DNA of 64,000 nucleotides. Source: a virus. This document shows positions 1 through 6,004 of the stretch, piece by piece. The stretch lies in IMG/VR virus record IMGVR_UViG_3300020183_005033, positions 58,437-122,436 of that record. One strand, given 5' to 3'. Both the position numbers and the translations under genes were made by a program. Under the pieces are notes generated by a model, which made no database searches, had not been told where the DNA came from, and saw nothing but the letters and a program-made list of their open reading frames with translations. Numbering within the stretch: position 1 is the stretch's first letter; each line of letters starts with the position of its first letter.

Positions 1-27
1 AACGTCAAGCAACGCCGCCGTATCTAA
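1..27 (+). CDS. possible 3' end of an upstream gene (partial)
   Basis: Reading frame 1 is open from the window edge and gives NVKQRRRI followed by TAA at 25-27. The basic tail and the terminator just downstream fit the end of a gene that begins outside the window. Eight codons are too few to prove coding, and another frame stays open slightly longer. Confidence 0.3.
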   Translation, partial: NVKQRRRI

Positions 28-41
28 TCTACTGATTAGAT
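22..41. other. short perfect inverted repeat
   Basis: ATCTAATC (22-29) and GATTAGAT (34-41) are perfect complements around TACT. It lies at the end of the possible upstream gene and just before the terminator. It could be a protein-binding site or a small RNA hairpin. No T-tract follows it directly. Confidence 0.4.
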
Positions 42-51
42 TCAAGAAAAG

Positions 52-75
52 GCCACCCTTAGGGGTGGCTTTTTT
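52..75 (+). terminator. rho-independent terminator
   Basis: GCCACCC (52-58), loop TTAG, GGGTGGC (63-69), then six T. It closes the transcription unit that enters from the left edge and separates it from the gene starting at 105. Confidence 0.85.
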
Positions 76-104
76 ATGACCCACGTTTTAAAGAGAACAA
101 GACC

Positions 105-365
105 ATGCTAAAAAATGGAATTAAAATAAATTTTGAATTAACCAAAGACGACATTAGGGTCGACGTTGCGGCAGGAGCCCTTGGGTATGTTGTGAATTTT
201 AGTATAGACTTAAAGCGCTGGAAAGTTAAATTTCAAAAAAAATCCTATTCCGTAATGGCTTGTGTCGGTCCGTTTATGCTCAGAATTACAAGTCTTGAAA
301 AGATTGGGCAGTTTATCAATAATGTTTTAAAAGAAAATGAAGATAAGTTGCATTCCGAGATGTAA
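105..365 (+). CDS. hypothetical protein, 86 aa
   Basis: I do not recognise this family. The product is a small basic protein with no signal peptide, membrane segment or cysteine motif. Its middle (residues 25-60) looks like alternating beta strands and its end is a charged helix. The start is the first ATG after the terminator, with only a weak purine stretch (AAAGAGAA) upstream. The next gene follows after 29 bp in the same direction, so the two are probably co-transcribed. Confidence 0.6.
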   Translation: MLKNGIKINFELTKDDIRVDVAAGALGYVVNFSIDLKRWKVKFQKKSYSVMACVGPFMLRITSLEKIGQFINNVLKENEDKLHSEM

Positions 366-394
366 TATATGTAAACAAGCAGGAGAAGATAGAC

Positions 395-763
395 ATGAAT
401 AAAAAAAATTTAGCGTTTAAAAGATACTCAGACTTTTATATTAAATACCCCCTACATGTTACTAAAAAAGTAATCAATGGTGCTGGTCCGCAAGGCAAAG
501 GAAAATTCATCAGAGACACTTTATTTTATAAATTTAGTGTAACAGAAGCTGCTAACATGCATGATTTTTTATATTCAGAATATGCTCCTAAGCAAATTGT
601 CAGAAAAGATGCCGATGATTTATTTTTAGAAATGATGCTCAGAAAGCTAAAAACGCATTCAGTTGCGTCAAGAATTATAAATAAACCCTTAGTGTATGTG
701 TATTATTTTGCTGTACGGGTATTTGGTAAATCTTTTTGGACAAAAGAAAAAATTGAATGGTAA
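395..763 (+). CDS. phospholipase A2-like / DUF1353-like small protein
   Basis: 122-aa basic protein. Visible motifs are GAGPQG at residues 29-34, the pair HDFLY at 56-60 (H56, D57, Y60) and RKDADDLF at 70-77, in the order Gly-rich loop, HDxxY helix, DxxF helix. That order is seen in bacterial and viral phospholipase A2-like domains and in the phage family DUF1353, where the His-Asp pair is the catalytic signature. The disulfide cysteines of secreted PLA2 are missing. If active, it could act on host membranes at entry or lysis. Function is inferred from motif order only. An AGGAGAAGA ribosome site precedes the ATG. The gene ends 2 bp from the stop of the convergent ClpX-like gene. Confidence 0.55.
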   Translation: MNKKNLAFKRYSDFYIKYPLHVTKKVINGAGPQGKGKFIRDTLFYKFSVTEAANMHDFLYSEYAPKQIVRKDADDLFLEMMLRKLKTHSVASRIINKPLVYVYYFAVRVFGKSFWTKEKIEW

Positions 764-764
764 A

Positions 765-1679
765 TTAAAATCTCCATTCAGGAGTCCCCGTTTTAACGCA
801 CCAGCTATTTAAAACAAGCTGTTTCGGTTTTGGATGCATGCTCGGTGCATCAAATTGCGCTATTAGAAATACATCGTCAAGAACATTTTGCAATCCCCGT
901 GCGCCGAGCCCCTTAGTCAAAGCATTTTGTATAATTTCGTTTATTGCGCTTTCTTCGACAATCAGTTCTATATTTTCGCCTTTAAACCATTCGTCATATG
1001 ATGTTAATACGCTTTCTTTGGAGTTTGTTAAAATTGACTTTAAGTCTTCAGCCTTTAAAGCTTCCAAAGAGGCTACAATACTAAATCTTCCTAGAAATTC
1101 AGGAATCATTCCGTATTTGATTAAAGAATCCGTTTTGTGTTCCTCCAATCCAACAAAAGCCCCAGAGCAAATAAATAATATATCTTTTGTGTGCAGCTTT
1201 CTCGGAGTGTGGTTGATTTCGTACCCTATTTCGCTTCCTTCTAATAACTTTAATAAGCTTTGTTGGACGCCAATTCCATTAATATCAGGAGAGCCGTCAT
1301 TACTAGATTTGCGTTTAATTTTGTCAATTTCATCAATATAAACAATTGCTTTTGATGCAATATCATCATTAAATTCGCACATTGCACATAATTCGCTAAT
1401 AATTTCCGTAACGTCTTTGCCAACATAGCCAGCACTTGTAAACTGAGTTGCGTCAACCGTCATAAATTTTGCACTTAAAAATTCTGCAAGTTTTTGAACG
1501 GTGTAGGTTTTTCCACTTCCGCTAGGCCCAATCATAAGTATGTTAGATTTTTTAATTTTTGCTCCATAATAAGCCCTTTTGTAGTGATTGTAGGCAGCAA
1601 CGGCTAAAGCTTTTTTGGCTTTGTCTTGGCCGATAACATAGGTATCTAGGTAGTTTTTGACATCTTTAGGAGTGAACAC
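765..1679 (-). CDS. ClpX-like AAA+ unfoldase without zinc domain and IGF loop
   Basis: 304-aa AAA+ ATPase of the ClpX type, about 120 residues shorter than bacterial ClpX. Visible are Walker A GPSGSGKT (51-58), pore loop GYVG (84-87), Walker B IVYIDE (112-117), arginine finger in IPEFLGR (R198) and sensor 2 GARG (R261). It starts directly at the AAA+ module, so the N-terminal zinc-binding adaptor domain is absent. Between GAFVGL (173-178) and LIKYGMIPEF only a few residues remain, whereas ClpX carries about 40 there, including the IGF loop that docks to ClpP. It probably unfolds or remodels proteins without ClpP. The start is GTG with AAGGA upstream. It is a lone minus-strand gene in this part. 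Confidence 0.88.
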   Translation of the reverse strand: MFTPKDVKNYLDTYVIGQDKAKKALAVAAYNHYKRAYYGAKIKKSNILMIGPSGSGKTYTVQKLAEFLSAKFMTVDATQFTSAGYVGKDVTEIISELCAMCEFNDDIASKAIVYIDEIDKIKRKSSNDGSPDINGIGVQQSLLKLLEGSEIGYEINHTPRKLHTKDILFICSGAFVGLEEHKTDSLIKYGMIPEFLGRFSIVASLEALKAEDLKSILTNSKESVLTSYDEWFKGENIELIVEESAINEIIQNALTKGLGARGLQNVLDDVFLIAQFDAPSMHPKPKQLVLNSWCVKTGTPEWRF

Positions 1680-1692
1680 TTTTAATTTTTCC

Positions 1693-1721
1693 TTGCGTCA
1701 GTGACTTTGATGTTTTACTAT
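1693..1721 (+). promoter_or_regulatory. putative sigma-70 promoter
   Basis: TTGCGT (1693-1698), 17-bp spacer, TACTAT (1716-1721), 19 bp before the ATG of the gene at 1740. It lies in the gap between the minus-strand ClpX-like gene and the plus-strand small genes. Both boxes deviate from consensus. Confidence 0.4.
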
Positions 1722-1739
1722 AAACGGGTGGAGGAGTCT

Positions 1740-1874
1740 ATGGTTATAGAAGATAGAATCAAGAAAGCTCTTCTTAAGTTAAAAAAAATACCCCAAAAGG
1801 CACACAAAAAAAGATTCATCAAAATGATAATGAAACGTCTTAGGGGGAAAGATGGGGATAAAGATGAAGGGTAG
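1740..1874 (+). CDS. small very basic protein, 44 aa
   Basis: ATG at 1740 is preceded by a strong GGAGGAG ribosome site. The product begins MVIEDRIKKALLKLKK and is rich in Lys and Arg, with a helix-like heptad of Leu and Ile in the first half. It overlaps the next gene by 23 bp in another frame, as expected for translational coupling. It could bind nucleic acid, but no family is recognised. Confidence 0.55.
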   Translation: MVIEDRIKKALLKLKKIPQKAHKKRFIKMIMKRLRGKDGDKDEG

Positions 1875-2121
1875 ACTGACAGACAAAGAAAAGGAAGAAT
1901 TGCGTAAACTTTTGGAAGAACAAGAAAAACCCCAAGACACGACTTGGCTGATGGTTGATTATTATGCCAAGTTATCAAAAAAGGAAAATCCGCTTAACTT
2001 AGGGTGCAAGCTCTGCGCTAAAACTCATTTTCCCAAAGATTGCCCTAATAGAAAAAAAGAAACTTCAAAAAATACATATACTTATACGTCTTATAACCAT
2101 GATGACAGTGAAGGATACTAA
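1852..2121 (+). CDS. small protein with a zinc-knuckle-like motif
   Basis: 89 aa. A charged helical N-terminal half is followed by CKLCAKTHFPKDC (about residues 52-64). This has C-x2-C-x3-H-x4-C spacing, one residue shorter than the classic CCHC zinc knuckle (C-x2-C-x4-H-x4-C). Zinc knuckles commonly bind single-stranded nucleic acid. The tail is rich in Thr, Tyr and Asp. ATG 1852 has AGGGGGAAAG upstream, and ATG 1864 is an alternative. It overlaps the upstream 44-aa gene and is followed 2 bp later by the next gene. Confidence 0.65.
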   Translation: MGIKMKGRLTDKEKEELRKLLEEQEKPQDTTWLMVDYYAKLSKKENPLNLGCKLCAKTHFPKDCPNRKKETSKNTYTYTSYNHDDSEGY

Positions 2122-2123
2122 AC

Positions 2124-2426
2124 ATGCCACTTGTAGCCGAAAAGCTTAAGAGTAAGCTCAAAGAAACCATTGAAAAAAATCTTAAAGACCAGTTTGCTAA
2201 AGAAGCTAAAGATAACCCTAAAGGTCAAGAAATGTGGACAAAAATGGCCGAGGCTATATCTCACATAGCAACGGACATAGTTAGTGCGTTACAGCAAGAC
2301 GCTGAAGTGGCTCCGGGAATATCAATCGTTGTTAATCCTGGAATACCAACGGCAGGTAGCCCCGCTGCCCAGACAACAGTAGGACCGGGGACTGGAGCAA
2401 CAACAGCTCCGGGGAAGATTCTTTAA
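2124..2426 (+). CDS. hypothetical protein, possible minor virion protein, 100 aa
   Basis: The N-terminal 55 residues are a charged amphipathic helix region. The C-terminal 40 are a low-complexity stretch of Pro, Gly, Thr and Ala without charge until the last Lys. Such a helix-plus-Gly/Pro/Thr-tail layout is common in small phage structural proteins, but I cannot name a family. It follows the zinc-knuckle gene by 2 bp and is the last gene before the sigma-28-like promoter at 2434. Confidence 0.55.
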   Translation: MPLVAEKLKSKLKETIEKNLKDQFAKEAKDNPKGQEMWTKMAEAISHIATDIVSALQQDAEVAPGISIVVNPGIPTAGSPAAQTTVGPGTGATTAPGKIL

Positions 2427-2433
2427 AAAACGC

Positions 2434-2460
2434 TAAAGGTTTTTAAAAGACCTCCGATAA
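2434..2460 (+). promoter_or_regulatory. sigma-28 (FliA)-type promoter, near consensus
   Basis: TAAAGGTT (2434-2441), exactly 11 bp, TCCGATAA (2453-2460). Each box matches 7 of 8 bases of the FliA consensus TAAAGTTT-N11-GCCGATAA. It is intergenic, and a GGGGGTG ribosome site and ATG 2482 follow. Three other near-copies in the window share spacing, position and the following G (GATAAG). Confidence 0.75.
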
Positions 2461-2481
2461 GAATAATAATGGGGGTGAACC

Positions 2482-2976
2482 ATGAGAAACAACTGGGCAC
2501 AAAGATTGGCAGCAGCTTTTGAGCATCCAGTGGGTGATTACACCCTTGTGGACATTTCTAAGGGTGAATCATCATGTGCTTGCGGCACCCGCATCAAGAA
2601 CGTCTACACGGTAGCTTGCTCAGGCCACACTGTTCAACTTGGCTCTGAGTGCATTCAAAGCTACACAGAGCTTGAAAGCATTCAGGCTCAGGTCAAGGCT
2701 GCCGAAGAGCGCAGCAAGGCTGAGAAGAAAGCTCATCTAGAGCACCTGCAGACTAAAGAGCTTCAGGCTCTCATCAACGAATACGCTGAGCTGCTCCGTC
2801 CTTACAGAGAGCAGATTGCCAACAGAAAGAGAATTGACTACCCTATTTGGGAACACTGCGCAGGCAAGCGTCTGCGCATTAGCAAGCTTAAGTCTCTTAA
2901 AGGAAAGATTAAAGCAGTCCAAACAGCCCTTGACCATCTTAGGAAACTCATTAATTCAGAGGAGGAAGTGGCATGA
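2482..2976 (+). CDS. zinc-binding, coiled-coil hypothetical protein
   Basis: 164 aa. The N-terminal part holds four cysteines, a CACG pair (about 32-35), then ACSGH and GSECI, in the layout of a small treble-clef or zinc-ribbon domain seen in many phage proteins of unknown function. Residues 70-130 form a long charged helix, probably a coiled coil, and the tail is basic. It is the first gene after the sigma-28-type promoter at 2434, with GGGGGTG before the ATG. Codon use here is richer in C-ending codons than in the genes before 2426. Role unknown. Confidence 0.7.
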   Translation: MRNNWAQRLAAAFEHPVGDYTLVDISKGESSCACGTRIKNVYTVACSGHTVQLGSECIQSYTELESIQAQVKAAEERSKAEKKAHLEHLQTKELQALINEYAELLRPYREQIANRKRIDYPIWEHCAGKRLRISKLKSLKGKIKAVQTALDHLRKLINSEEEVA

Positions 2977-3107
2977 AGCCCAACATTACAGTTGCTACAG
3001 CTATTGCTATTCACGTTATTATTCAGTTAGCTGCTATAGTAGCGCTAGCCGTTTATGCCCCATTATGGATTGCCATTCCATTGATTGTTTTAATGATTGC
3101 AGCTTAA
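2973..3107 (+). CDS. small hydrophobic membrane protein, possible holin
   Basis: 44 aa, beginning at the ATG that overlaps the previous stop (ATGA arrangement) after a GGAGGAAG ribosome site. Almost the whole chain is hydrophobic, with room for two short membrane helices (residues 6-26 and 30-43) and a Pro-Leu-Trp turn between them. The small size, lack of other domains and nearby transglycosylase gene make a holin or other lysis role possible, but the sequence does not decide this. Confidence 0.6.
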   Translation: MKPNITVATAIAIHVIIQLAAIVALAVYAPLWIAIPLIVLMIAA

Positions 3108-3117
3108 GGAGATGACT

Positions 3118-3396
3118 ATGCGTTTCACTTACATAACAGAAACTATTGGCAACCAACCTGTAACTACTATTCAAGAGACAGCCGGAGTGTTCTCTGGCTA
3201 CACAACAGAACAGGTAGCTGCCATTGCAGAAGACTTCTACCCCAATTACCAGTCCAACAACATGTCTAATATCTTTTCAGACATCCACTTCAACTATTGC
3301 CTTAGAAAGCTACTAAACGGCGAAAAGCTGCCTAATACTCATGTTTCTAGTAAGATTAAACAAAGACTAAATGAAATCAACGAGTTAGACGAATAA
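3118..3396 (+). CDS. hypothetical protein, 92 aa
   Basis: Start chosen at ATG 3118 because AAGGAG lies 6 bp upstream. ATG 3112 is too close to that site. The product is soluble, with no signal or metal motif; the central YPNYQSNNMSNIF stretch and the acidic C-terminus are its only notable features. It follows the small membrane protein by 10 bp and ends just before a sigma-70-like promoter. Not recognised. Confidence 0.6.
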   Translation: MRFTYITETIGNQPVTTIQETAGVFSGYTTEQVAAIAEDFYPNYQSNNMSNIFSDIHFNYCLRKLLNGEKLPNTHVSSKIKQRLNEINELDE

Positions 3397-3409
3397 GCAT
3401 TAAAAACAA

Positions 3410-3438
3410 TTGACTTATTCAATCAAATCAACTATAAG
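3410..3438 (+). promoter_or_regulatory. sigma-70-type promoter
   Basis: TTGACT (3410-3415), 17-bp spacer, TATAAG (3433-3438). It lies between the stop at 3396 and the AGGAGG ribosome site of the gene at 3462, so it should drive the membrane protein, transglycosylase and dUTPase group. Confidence 0.7.
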
Positions 3439-3461
3439 TTTATTTAGGAGGTAATTGTATT

Positions 3462-3683
3462 ATGATTGAAGGGCTTTTTGCAGCAGGACTTTTGGCTCTT
3501 TTTGTTGGAATTTCACACAAGACGCCCGAAGTAGACAACAAGAACACACAATATTGTGTGGCGGCTCCGACTCGCTCTAATCCCAAACAAGAGCAATCTG
3601 TCTCGACAGGCAAGTGCTCTAAAGGCACAATGACCGCAGAGCCATCCAAGCGTACTCCACTTTCAGAACGGAAATCTAAATAA
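3462..3683 (+). CDS. small membrane-anchored protein, possible lysis accessory
   Basis: 73 aa. Residues 3-18 form one hydrophobic segment (GLFAAGLLALFVG), followed by a polar, Ser/Thr/Lys-rich tail with two cysteines. This suggests an inner-membrane anchor with a periplasmic tail. A strong AGGAGG site precedes ATG 3462. The stop TAA overlaps the ATG of the transglycosylase by one base, so the two are translationally coupled, which supports a lysis-related job (holin regulator or inner spanin). No family is recognised. Confidence 0.65.
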   Translation: MIEGLFAAGLLALFVGISHKTPEVDNKNTQYCVAAPTRSNPKQEQSVSTGKCSKGTMTAEPSKRTPLSERKSK

Positions 3684-4564
3684 TGCTAAAGTATATTGCT
3701 TTGGCAGCATCAGTTCTATCTCTGAGTGCTTTTGCACAAGAGCGAGTAGAGCTGACTCCGCCAGAATGTTTGCAGTCAAATATTGACTTTTGGTATGACG
3801 TTTATACTAAGTACACGCGCCACGATATTATCGTCTATAACCAAAAGACGATGGAAGTCTACAACGTCTACCCTAGACCAAAGGGAAGCAAGAAGGCGGT
3901 CAAAAGATATAAGAAGCAGTTATTTAACAAATATGCAAAACTAATACCTAAAGAAAAAAAGAACATCGCCGTCAAGACAGGAGCAAGGGGGTTTTTCGAG
4001 AAGGGCTTCGAGAGAATGCACGAACATTACCCCAAGATTGCCGAAAGACTAGAACAACAGGGGATGCCCCATCAAATAGCCTTCTTGCCATTCGTAGAGT
4101 CTTCGTACTCACATAAAGCCACGAGTCCAGTCGGGGCGGTAGGCATGTGGCAAATCATGCCGGCAACAGGGAGGCTATTTGGAGTTAAGAAGAGAGTCAG
4201 GCTCAGAGACAATAGGGTAGCCACCGACGTAGCCATCAAGCTCCTTAAGTTTAACTATGAAATGCTAGGCGACTGGACTCTAGCCATTAATGCCTATCAC
4301 TCTGGCACAGGAAGGTTGCTCAAAGCGTCTAACATAGCAAATTCAAAGGATATTTGTGAAATATTCAACTATCTCGACGAAAATGACGTAAAGATAAAAG
4401 GCTACAAGTTCTACAGTAGAAACTACGTAGCTCAGTTATTTGCTATTGACAAGGCTGTGACAGAACGGCTAAACCCTCGTGTAGAGGACGAGGCCGAAGA
4501 AACAGAAGAGGGGGAAAATTATGGATCAGAAGAAGTTACTATCCAAATTCCAGAAGAATATTGA
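3683..4564 (+). CDS. MltD-like lytic transglycosylase, exported (probable endolysin)
   Basis: 293 aa. A Sec signal peptide (about 1-18, cleavage after AFA) precedes an SLT-type domain. The catalytic glutamate is E139 in PFVESSYSHKATSPVGAVG, followed by MWQIMPATGR (about 155-164) and INAYHSGTGR, the usual motifs of the MltD/Slt70 family. The enzyme cuts murein between MurNAc and GlcNAc, giving 1,6-anhydro ends. The signal peptide means the host exports it, so release need not depend on a large-hole holin. LysM repeats of cellular MltD are absent and the tail is acidic. Coupling to the membrane protein at 3462 suggests a lysis cassette. A tail-borne role is less likely because of the signal peptide. 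Confidence 0.85.
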   Translation: MLKYIALAASVLSLSAFAQERVELTPPECLQSNIDFWYDVYTKYTRHDIIVYNQKTMEVYNVYPRPKGSKKAVKRYKKQLFNKYAKLIPKEKKNIAVKTGARGFFEKGFERMHEHYPKIAERLEQQGMPHQIAFLPFVESSYSHKATSPVGAVGMWQIMPATGRLFGVKKRVRLRDNRVATDVAIKLLKFNYEMLGDWTLAINAYHSGTGRLLKASNIANSKDICEIFNYLDENDVKIKGYKFYSRNYVAQLFAIDKAVTERLNPRVEDEAEETEEGENYGSEEVTIQIPEEY

Positions 4565-4934
4565 TTTAAGAAGCCCAAACGGAACTGTTCTTTATCTTGA
4601 AAATATTAAAAGTCTACGTTCAGTTCAAGTGTATGATACGGGCGACGCTGATAATATTTTCAAAGTAGACGTGGTCGATGTGGACGGTGTTTTTCGTCAA
4701 GATTACACATGTAGTCATGATTGCCTTGCCCTTATTTGTGCAATGCTTTATTCAGAGGGCGACGCCGAAGATAAGACAATTGTTACAATATCTTTCGAGG
4801 CGCTTGTTAATGCATTAACCATGTCTCGTAATTTAGGCTACACTGATGCTTCCAAAAGTCTTCTCGAAGATGAATATGAAGAAGATGCTATGGAAGAGTA
4901 TGCAAATCGTGAAACTAATGTCACATTAAATTGA
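4521..4934 (+). CDS. hypothetical acidic protein, 137 aa
   Basis: It starts inside the transglycosylase gene (44-bp overlap in another frame) at an ATG with a strong GAGGGGG ribosome site. The protein is soluble and very acidic toward the C-terminus (LLEDEYEEDAMEEY). The N-terminal half looks like beta strands (TVLYLENIKSLRSVQVYD). No family is recognised. The overlap and short spacing to dUTPase (7 bp) place it in the same operon. Confidence 0.65.
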   Translation: MDQKKLLSKFQKNIDLRSPNGTVLYLENIKSLRSVQVYDTGDADNIFKVDVVDVDGVFRQDYTCSHDCLALICAMLYSEGDAEDKTIVTISFEALVNALTMSRNLGYTDASKSLLEDEYEEDAMEEYANRETNVTLN

Positions 4935-4941
4935 GGTTTTT

Positions 4942-5502
4942 ATGAAAGTTTCAGAAGAAGCGCTTAACCACTTAAAATCACTGCAGGTAGATCCAACTAA
5001 GTTGTCTGAAGAGGAATACTTCATGGCAACTCATATTCAAATGCCTAGACTTGTGTACAGAGGATTTTATGCAAATCCTTTGCCTGCCTATCAGACAGAG
5101 CAGTCAAGTTGTTTTGATATTTTGGCAGATGATAATGCAGTTATTCGGCCCAACTCTTATGCAATCATTAAGACTGGCCTCTATCTGACCATGGAAGACG
5201 CCGCTCATTTCATTAATCTTAACCCCGCAGTCATGAACCTAGCTCTAGTTCTTAGAGAGCGTTCTGGCTTGGCGGCCAGAGGGATTGGACTAGGGGCAGG
5301 CGAGATTGATAGAGACTACCTTGTTGAAAATAATCCAGAGAATGAAATTAAAGTCATTCTTAGGAATTTTTCAAATGAAACACATTTTGTTAAGATTGGA
5401 GACAGAATCTGTCAGGCCAAATGGGAACTAGTCCTCAAAGACCCATTCCTTGAAGTTAAGACAGTTAAGCGTATTGGCGGCATGGGAAGCACCGGCACAT
5501 GA
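4942..5502 (+). CDS. dut: dUTPase (deoxyuridine 5'-triphosphate nucleotidohydrolase)
   Basis: 186 aa with the five trimeric-dUTPase motifs in order: SSCFDIL (55-61, motif I), RSG (107-109, II), GAGEIDRDY (118-126, III), GDRICQ (153-158, IV) and RIGGMGSTG (177-185, V). It hydrolyses dUTP to dUMP and pyrophosphate, keeping uracil out of phage DNA and supplying dTTP synthesis. Motif I is atypical (CFD rather than GYD), and residues 83-100 form an insertion compared with the usual 150-residue enzyme. The key Asp of motif III is present. It overlaps the next gene by 4 bp. Confidence 0.88.
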   Translation: MKVSEEALNHLKSLQVDPTKLSEEEYFMATHIQMPRLVYRGFYANPLPAYQTEQSSCFDILADDNAVIRPNSYAIIKTGLYLTMEDAAHFINLNPAVMNLALVLRERSGLAARGIGLGAGEIDRDYLVENNPENEIKVILRNFSNETHFVKIGDRICQAKWELVLKDPFLEVKTVKRIGGMGSTGT

Positions 5503-5891
5503 AGACAAAGAAAATCCCCAAAGACTCAGGGCTACCTCTTTATATTGTCTCCCCGGAGGCAAGAGAGAAGAACGCCGTTCCTGCTTCATGGAAGAAGCTC
5601 GTCCTGTATGTCTTTGAGGAAAAGCTGTCTCATAGGTCAGCACCGACCCAATACATCGTTGCCTACGATTCCTTAGTGGAAAACGCCGCCCCAACAAACC
5701 TATATTACGAAGGTTTAGCGGAGACTACATATAGTGGACGCATTAGGATTAGGTCTGAAGAAGAGTATCTATTTGTTTTGACTGGAAAAAAAACATTGCG
5801 TTCTATCCACTTTAGTCAAAAAACCCTTGAAAAATGGACACTTGTAAACATAATTATAGATAAAGATGAAATTAATTCCATTCTAGCTTGA
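5499..5891 (+). CDS. hypothetical protein, 130 aa
   Basis: Starts at the ATG overlapping the dUTPase stop. A mixed alpha/beta, soluble protein with many aromatic residues (YIVSPE, WKKLVLYVFEE, YLFVLTGKK). It has no metal, signal or nucleotide-binding motif. The overlap argues for co-translation with dUTPase. It is the last gene before the tail module and its promoter. Not recognised. Confidence 0.65.
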   Translation: MKTKKIPKDSGLPLYIVSPEAREKNAVPASWKKLVLYVFEEKLSHRSAPTQYIVAYDSLVENAAPTNLYYEGLAETTYSGRIRIRSEEEYLFVLTGKKTLRSIHFSQKTLEKWTLVNIIIDKDEINSILA

Positions 5892-5935
5892 TTTAACTAG
5901 CACAACTTTAATAAAATTGTTAAGATTCAAGAACA

Positions 5936-5965
5936 TTCAGGTTTTTGCAAAAAATCTGATAAAAT
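5936..5965 (+). promoter_or_regulatory. promoter of the tail module (sigma-28-like or extended -10)
   Basis: Two readings overlap. TTCAGGTT (5936-5943), 11 bp, TCTGATAA (5955-5962) resembles the sigma-28-type sites in this window, with 5 and 6 of 8 matches. TGATAAAAT (5957-5965) is an extended -10 box for sigma-70. Either would start transcription in the 113-bp gap before the tail sheath. Confidence 0.5.
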
Positions 5966-6004
5966 CTGTATGTAGCGTTTGGCCACAAAATTAGGAGCCA
6001 TAAG

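Noticed and set aside
838-1341. 167-codon plus-strand frame under the ClpX-like gene
   Set aside because: The minus-strand protein has intact AAA+ motifs; the plus frame gives a Ser/Ile-rich product without features.
1614-1640. GCCGATAA at 1630 as another sigma-28 site
   Set aside because: It is inside the ClpX-like gene on the opposite strand, and the nearest TAAAG box is 16 bp away rather than 11.
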